A DNA stretch of 64,000 bases from Ectocarpus siliculosus (Eukaryota; Sar; Phaeophyceae; Ectocarpales; Ectocarpaceae): positions 2,900,306 to 2,964,305 of the forward strand of contig FN649746.1 in the NCBI GenBank assembly GCA_000310025.1. Direction: 5' to 3'. The position numbers were made by a program, and so were the translations under genes. The notes below the pieces were generated by a model that saw only the letters and a list, made by a program, of their open reading frames with translations, had not been told where the DNA came from and did no database searches. The first letter of the stretch is position 1; the number at the start of each line of letters is the position of its first letter. This document shows, piece after piece, positions 59,769 through 64,000 of this stretch.

Positions 59769-62700
59769 TCAGCAATGAGGGCACAATGGCACCGGCATCA
59801 GGCGCACCTTGTTCTTGAAAGGCTCCCCGCTCCAAGCCTCCTGGAAGTACTTGCCCTTCTCGGACTGGTACTGCTCCGGCCCGCCGGCGATACGCTCCTC
59901 GATTACCGGCTGGAAACGCCTGATCAGGCCCTGCGAAAACCGAGCCAGCAGTGCAAGATTTGTCACCACAGCAAGGCGGTGTCACTTTAGCGGCGTGCGA
60001 GGTTTACGGTCGAAAACAGGTATATTGAGCTTGAGCTAACGTTCTCTCCCTCTACACCGTTTCGCTTCCGTTTGCTTTCCGCCAAAAGCACTTGTAGCTT
60101 TGCGCCAATTGCATGTGTATCACATGTACCGCCACACGATTGCCGCCGGTTTTCACGTTACCATCTTCTGTACATCCGTTCCCGAGAAGCGCTAGGGGTT
60201 TCATGTTGCCACCGTGATTTGGACTACCGTTCCGCCGAAGTCGCTAGATACAATTACCGAAACACCCACACAGCCATATGGTATTCCGTTCCGTTGTCGA
60301 ACCGGAAAAAAAGGGTTGGTACCAAGAAGAAAACTGGGAATTTTTGAGTCTGGTCGCAACACCAGGCCTCTGTCTGGAAGAACACACAAATCAGAGCGAG
60401 CGGGACGCAAAGAAAAAAAGACGCCGCCCCAGCTGAACTTCTCCGCACCACCACTTCGTTCTATACGTCGGCGGTACACGTCGGTGTGCGGTTCGAACTT
60501 TTAACTGCTCTGTGGAACGTTGCGCGGAACGCCGAAGGCGTAAACGGAACCCGTTTACAGAACCCGCCACAACTAACGAACCACGTTTTTCGCCCCGACG
60601 CTACTTTTTGACGTCCTCTGCGGGCTAGTCCAACAGCTACTACTATATTCTCCTAAATAGGCTTCGGAAAAAGGTACTTACAACTGCGCGCCTGAGCACC
60701 TGTTCTTATGTCCTACCAGTTCTTAAGCTTCGATTGCCGTGAACTTGTCAACTCCGTGCTTCTCAAGTGGCGGCGCTATCAAATAACGCATGACCAAGCG
60801 TACCTGAACGGGCCAGGCCGCGGCGTCGCCGAGGGCGCAGATGGTGTGCCCCTCGATCGACCTGGAGATCTCTTCCAGCATGGGGATCTCGCGCGTGTCT
60901 GCCTCGCCCTTCTCCATCTTGACGAGCATCTGCTCCAACCACCCGGTGCCCTCCCTGCCTCACGAAACGGCCGACGCGGAAAAGCGATCAAGCTCTACCC
61001 GACCCCATGAGGTAAATGAACACTTAGTAAGCGATAAACCTGACACAGTAGAGGTCACTGTTTAGTGCCGGTATGTGCCCAGCAAATTGACCGCATGCCG
61101 GACACCGGCACTATTCAAAGTACAAAATAACTTGAAAATAGTGTGTTGTTGTGTTGTTGTTGTCTTCACATTAAAAACCGTTCCGTTCTCTCCGCCCAGT
61201 ACCTTCTTCTGTCCGAACTAGTTCAACACTTGACGGGGTCGATTCCCGTGGTCACAGGCAGTGTGTGCCCCCCGAAAACACCGGCACCATACCGGTAACC
61301 GGCACTAAAGAAGGACCTCTACTGCATGCAAAAACAACCCTACATGACAAAAAAAACAAAAAAGCCAACTGCCCAATCCTTCGCATCGCAAGACCAGACG
61401 AGGTGCACCCGGTCATAGGGAACCGTAGGATTTGGCCTCTGACCGCGGCAAATAGTTGCAGATTCTAAGGAAATAGTACGGGTACGTGCTAGGCAGAGGT
61501 TGGAATCGTTCTGGGTGCAAAGATGGCGACCAGATACTGTATCATCACTCAAGCGTGGTTTCTCGTTTCTTGGCCTTTCGGACACAAGGCATGGAATGAG
61601 AGGAACGGGCATTTTAGGGGGTGCATAAAAACCAAAACAAAAAAAACAAAAGATACACATATTCTGTGTGACCCTCCTTTGTGACGCCGGCTCATGCTTT
61701 GCGCCCAACGTATACTCCGAAAGGTGTGTAGACTGGCACCCGATTAGATGGGGCGAACACGTACACGGGGCCCCCGACCATGGCCTGTAGAAGCGTTTTC
61801 TGTTTTCAACCGCACGCAGACTGACGCCGTTTCACCGGATAGCGATGCCAATAATTAAAGAAACACACACCGCTGGCACTGACGTTTCATTTTCATTGGT
61901 CAGTCAGTTAGCGCGGTCGATGCTAATTTACGAAGACACACACACACAAAGATCATGGCCTTTAGAAGCTTGTTGTGTTTTCAACAGCAAAGTGAGACTG
62001 ACGTAGTTTCATTGGTCGGCCTGTTGACGCGGTCGATACAAAAAATAAACACACACACACAAACACACACACAAACACACACACACAATCACACAATCAC
62101 ACACAAACACACACATAAACACACACACAAACACACACACAAACACACACACACAAACACACACACACAAACACACAAACACACACACATACACACACAC
62201 ACACATGCTGCCCCCTAACGGGGTCCCAGTTCATGGCAGATAGAAGTGTTTTGTGTTTTCAACCGCATTAAGACTGACGTCTTTTCATTGGTCAGCCGGA
62301 TACCGCGGTCGATGCTAACAGTAATAAAAACACACCTGCAGGGGGTGCACTGGCCGCAAGACTCGTGCTTGTAGAAGTGTGCAAGGCGGCGGATGGCGGC
62401 GATCATGTCGACGCTCTTGTCCATCACGGTCACGGCGGCCGTGCCCAGACCCGATCCGGCTTTCTTGAGGTCGTCGAAGTCCATCATCACATCCGCGCAG
62501 TCGTTGATGTCGAGGACGGGGACCGAGGAGCCTCCGGGGATGACAGCCTGGTTCAATTTGGTCAAGAGGGAGAATAAAAGCGTTTGAAAACATACCGCTA
62601 CAGTACCGCTGTTATTCCGGTACGATGCTGTGAAAAAGTTAGTTGTTTTCGTCCTGTTCAATATGGCGACAGTCCCCCCCCATTTTTCGTGGTGAGACGT

Positions 62701-63604
62701 GCACTACACTTTTCAGTGAAGCCAACAACTGTTGATGTTTTTCGCTGCCCACGAAAAGACAATCTCGGGTTAGACCCTCCAATTCAAGTTAATACTTCGA
62801 AGTACAAGACAAAAGAAAACAAACGATATAGAACAACTTAAGCGTCTTAGATCGGACAGCTTCGCCGGTGGTAATGATGTCTGGGGAGCCGCAGTGGGGT
62901 GGGTGCAGAAGAACAGCATGGCACACAGACCACGGAGTTGGGCACCGTTTTCATTTTGGCATTTATGTCGCGATGAGACTGGCGTGCTTGTCGCTCGCCC
63001 AACAGACAAGCACCGACAACGCCAACTGCAACACAAACTCCCCTAGGGGTCGGAAAGGCGGCCGCTGCAGTGGCGGCTAAGCGTTTGGAGAGCATAGCTT
63101 TGCCGCGAAAGGCTGGGCAGGAACCGAACACTCCAAGACGGCAAAAGCTCGAAAACGGAACAAAGAGTCATTCCCCAAGGCAGCTGTGACAACGGCAACG
63201 AAAACCCAAGCCTACCGTGTACAGCAGTCACATCCAATTGCCAGGACCACATGGTAACGGAGGCCCAAACCTCGTTGTCCAATCGAGCGACAAGAAACAA
63301 AAAAAGTGGTTATATCTCGAACGGGTAGTCTTTCTTTGATGGAATCAAAATCTTCTAAATACCCGTCCCAACGGGGAAAAAAAAAACACTACAAGTTCCC
63401 ACAAAGTACCACAAGAAACACTGTAAGGACAGCCGCAGCAGGCAAGGGCGTTTCCCCAAATACCTGGAGGTTGTCCCAGCCCCCTCTGACGCCGCCGCAG
63501 TGCTTGTCGAGCAGTTCTCTAAGGGTGATCGACATCTCCTCCTCCACCACGATGGGGTTGTTCACGTGGCCAGAGATCGCGAAGAGCTTGGTGCCGTGGT
63601 TGTT
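59769..63604 (-). CDS. NDUFV1: NADH:ubiquinone oxidoreductase 51-kDa flavoprotein subunit (partial, C-terminal half)
   Basis: Minus-strand exons 63604-63464, 62547-62336, 60954-60804 and 59930-59769, all phase-matched; 221 codons plus stop. The N-terminal FMN/NADH half must lie beyond 64000. Sequence blocks are [93 protein letters not shown] and [28 protein letters not shown] plus the Cys in HTICALGD provide the four ligands of 4Fe-4S cluster N3, which passes electrons from FMN along the matrix arm of mitochondrial complex I. After [14 protein letters not shown] the tail ([20 protein letters not shown] to LCPHC) is longer than in animals. A donor-like GTGCGC after FKNK could mean a further unseen exon. 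Confidence 0.95.
62048..62207. repeat. CA-rich microsatellite (ACACACAA type)
   Basis: Imperfect ACACACAA/ACACAC tract of about 160 bp in the NDUFV1 intron between exons 62336 and 60954. Short CACACA tracts also flank it. Confidence 0.9.
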
Positions 63605-63639
63605 CTGGGAAAAAAACGACAAGAGAGAACAACAGACGA

Positions 63640-64000
63640 CGGGGGGGGGGGGGGGGCCCCTGTTCTCCCTGCCTTAACGGTTAAACCATTGACCCCCCCC
63701 CCCCAAAAGGAAGGAAAGGGGGGGGGGATTCGGGTTTCCCAGGCCTTACCTGGGTTTGACCATTTAAAAAAATCCCCGGGAGGCCGGAACATTTTTAAAC
63801 ACCGGGGCAAGGAAAACCTGGAGCAAGGATATCAAGGGGGGCAACTGATGATAACGGAGGTTTTGGTTAAACCGGAGGGGCTGAGGGCACACACCCCCGT
63901 ATGCAAAACCCAAAACATCACCAAGGCCATGTTTTCTTGGAGCTGCTTCCCCCGAAACAAATTTCCCTTCACAAAAAAATGAATATTGGTCAAGGGGGAC
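63640..64000. other. low-complexity window end, probably poor-quality sequence
   Basis: Contains a run of about 16 G, then runs of C and G and a lysine/proline-like mixture unlike the rest of the window. I see no NDUFV1 exon here, although the preceding exon should lie upstream on the minus strand. Confidence 0.5.

Noticed and set aside
59745-59790. Plus-strand [11 protein letters not shown], resembling a reverse-transcriptase block
   Set aside because: Only about a dozen residues, overlapping the NDUFV1 terminal exon on the other strand, with no further RT motifs; treated as chance or a trace too short to call.
61225-61265. GGGGTCGATTCCCGTGG resembling a tRNA T-arm
   Set aside because: No acceptor, D or anticodon stem could be paired upstream; it lies in an NDUFV1 intron.

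Overview
The window looks like nuclear DNA of a brown alga (Phaeophyceae, Ectocarpus-like). The grounds are: protein-coding genes cut by many GT-AG introns of roughly 0.3-0.8 kb, neighbouring genes on alternating strands, two NB-ARC/TPR receptor-like genes of the kind described from Ectocarpus, and IQ/WW/TPR repeat proteins typical of stramenopiles. Species assignment is inference. I rebuilt gene models by hand, requiring consensus splice sites and matching codon phase at each junction.

Layout. (1) 122-4170, plus: HugZ/pyridoxamine-oxidase-like FMN-binding split-barrel protein with a DUF2470 tail; the 5' end is uncertain. (2) 5190-8752, minus: NB-ARC-TPR gene, copy 1. (3) 12494-13680, plus: retromer subunit VPS29, with its stop-codon region repeated in tandem downstream. 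(4) 17010-21538, minus: mitochondrial DUF1640/CCDC90 (MCUR1-like) protein, five exons. (5) 22402-46981, plus: one very large gene of about 29 exons (roughly 2,300 residues) with disordered regions, coiled coils, IQ motifs, WW-type modules and C-terminal TPRs. It is divergent from gene 4. Its largest intron (38831-45214) holds a decayed antisense LINE and two tandem arrays. (6) 50206-54103, plus: a 3.9-kb element with LTR-like direct repeats carrying a spliced gene for a coiled-coil/CCHC-knuckle Gag-like protein and no visible polymerase. (7) 54768-58245, plus: NB-ARC-TPR gene, copy 2. (8) 59769-63604, minus: C-terminal half of mitochondrial complex I subunit NDUFV1 (51 kDa), continuing past the window end.

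How it fits together. VPS29, MCUR1-like, NDUFV1 and the HugZ-like protein are ordinary housekeeping genes (endosomal sorting, mitochondrial calcium/respiratory assembly, complex I, flavin/haem metabolism). The unusual content is the pair of NB-ARC-TPR genes about 46 kb apart in opposite orientation. Both have the same two-exon plan: an all-helical N-terminal exon that resembles HeLo/MLKL-type four-helix bundles, then one exon with the complete NB-ARC switch (P-loop to MHD) and a 42-residue-period TPR array. This looks like an algal NLR with a possible membrane-active executor domain. Other points of interest are the gag-only LTR-like element and the giant IQ/WW/TPR gene with its transposon-filled intron.

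The last ~360 bases have long homopolymer runs and look like low-quality assembly.
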